A DNA stretch of 6,165 nucleotides from Bacteroidales bacterium (lineage in GTDB: Bacteria > Bacteroidota > Bacteroidia > Bacteroidales > Muribaculaceae), in assembly GCA_030526455.1 (NCBI GenBank), contig JAUNCU010000032.1:13591-19755 (forward strand), read 5' to 3'. The notes beneath the pieces are model-generated. The model was not told the origin of the DNA. It was given only the letters and a program-made list of their open reading frames with translations, and did no database searches. Numbering within the stretch: position 1 is the first letter of the stretch; every line of letters begins with the position of its first letter. The translations under genes and the position numbers were made by a program. Shown piece after piece: positions 6,108-6,165 of the stretch.

Positions 6108-6165
6108 AAAGTCATTTTTTATGTTCCAGAAATTAGGATGTTTGCAGGATGCTGGCGCGGCGCTT

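Noticed and set aside
5577..6165. CRISPR array, tRNA or known riboswitch in the intergenic region
   Set aside because: There are no regularly spaced direct repeats, no cloverleaf with a TTC-type arm and no riboswitch core that I recognise by eye.

Overview
The window looks like the first genes of a surface-polysaccharide (capsule or exopolysaccharide) operon from a member of the Bacteroidales, most likely a Prevotella-like organism. The lineage call is inference. It rests on a promoter of the Bacteroidetes type (TTTG, 20 bp, TAACTTTG) at 5814-5845, A-rich translation starts without clear Shine-Dalgarno sites, and Bacteroidetes-style versions of the export proteins. No rRNA or other marker gene is present to fix the species.

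All supported genes lie on the minus strand and read from right to left. In order of transcription they are: a promoter (5814-5845); a leader of about 230 nt (about 5577-5808) with an imperfect 16-bp hairpin and three tiny upstream ORFs; a Wza-like outer-membrane export lipoprotein (4779-5576); a Wzc-like chain-length regulator and tyrosine autokinase with a Tyr-Gly repeat tail (2395-4779); UDP-N-acetyl-D-mannosamine dehydrogenase WecC (1162-2367); and an EpsG/Wzy-type polysaccharide polymerase that runs off the left edge (1-1151). The gaps are -1, 27 and 10 nt, so this is one tight transcription unit.

The genes fit a Wzx/Wzy-type pathway. WecC would supply UDP-ManNAcA as a charged building block. 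The EpsG-like protein would polymerise lipid-linked repeat units. The Wzc-like kinase would set chain length through phosphorylation cycles on its tyrosine tail and connect to the Wza-like export lipoprotein. The flippase, the glycosyltransferases and the UDP-GlcNAc 2-epimerase that WecC needs are not in the window and presumably lie further left.

Right of the promoter (about 5846-6165) I find no supportable gene. There is a T-poor, A-rich stretch on the plus strand, then a short palindrome followed by a T-run at 6077-6107. The palindrome could be a weak terminator for rightward transcription or part of a dispersed intergenic repeat. The long plus-strand open frames under the four genes are antisense shadows. 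The genes belong to well-known families; the least explained part is the leader between promoter and first gene.
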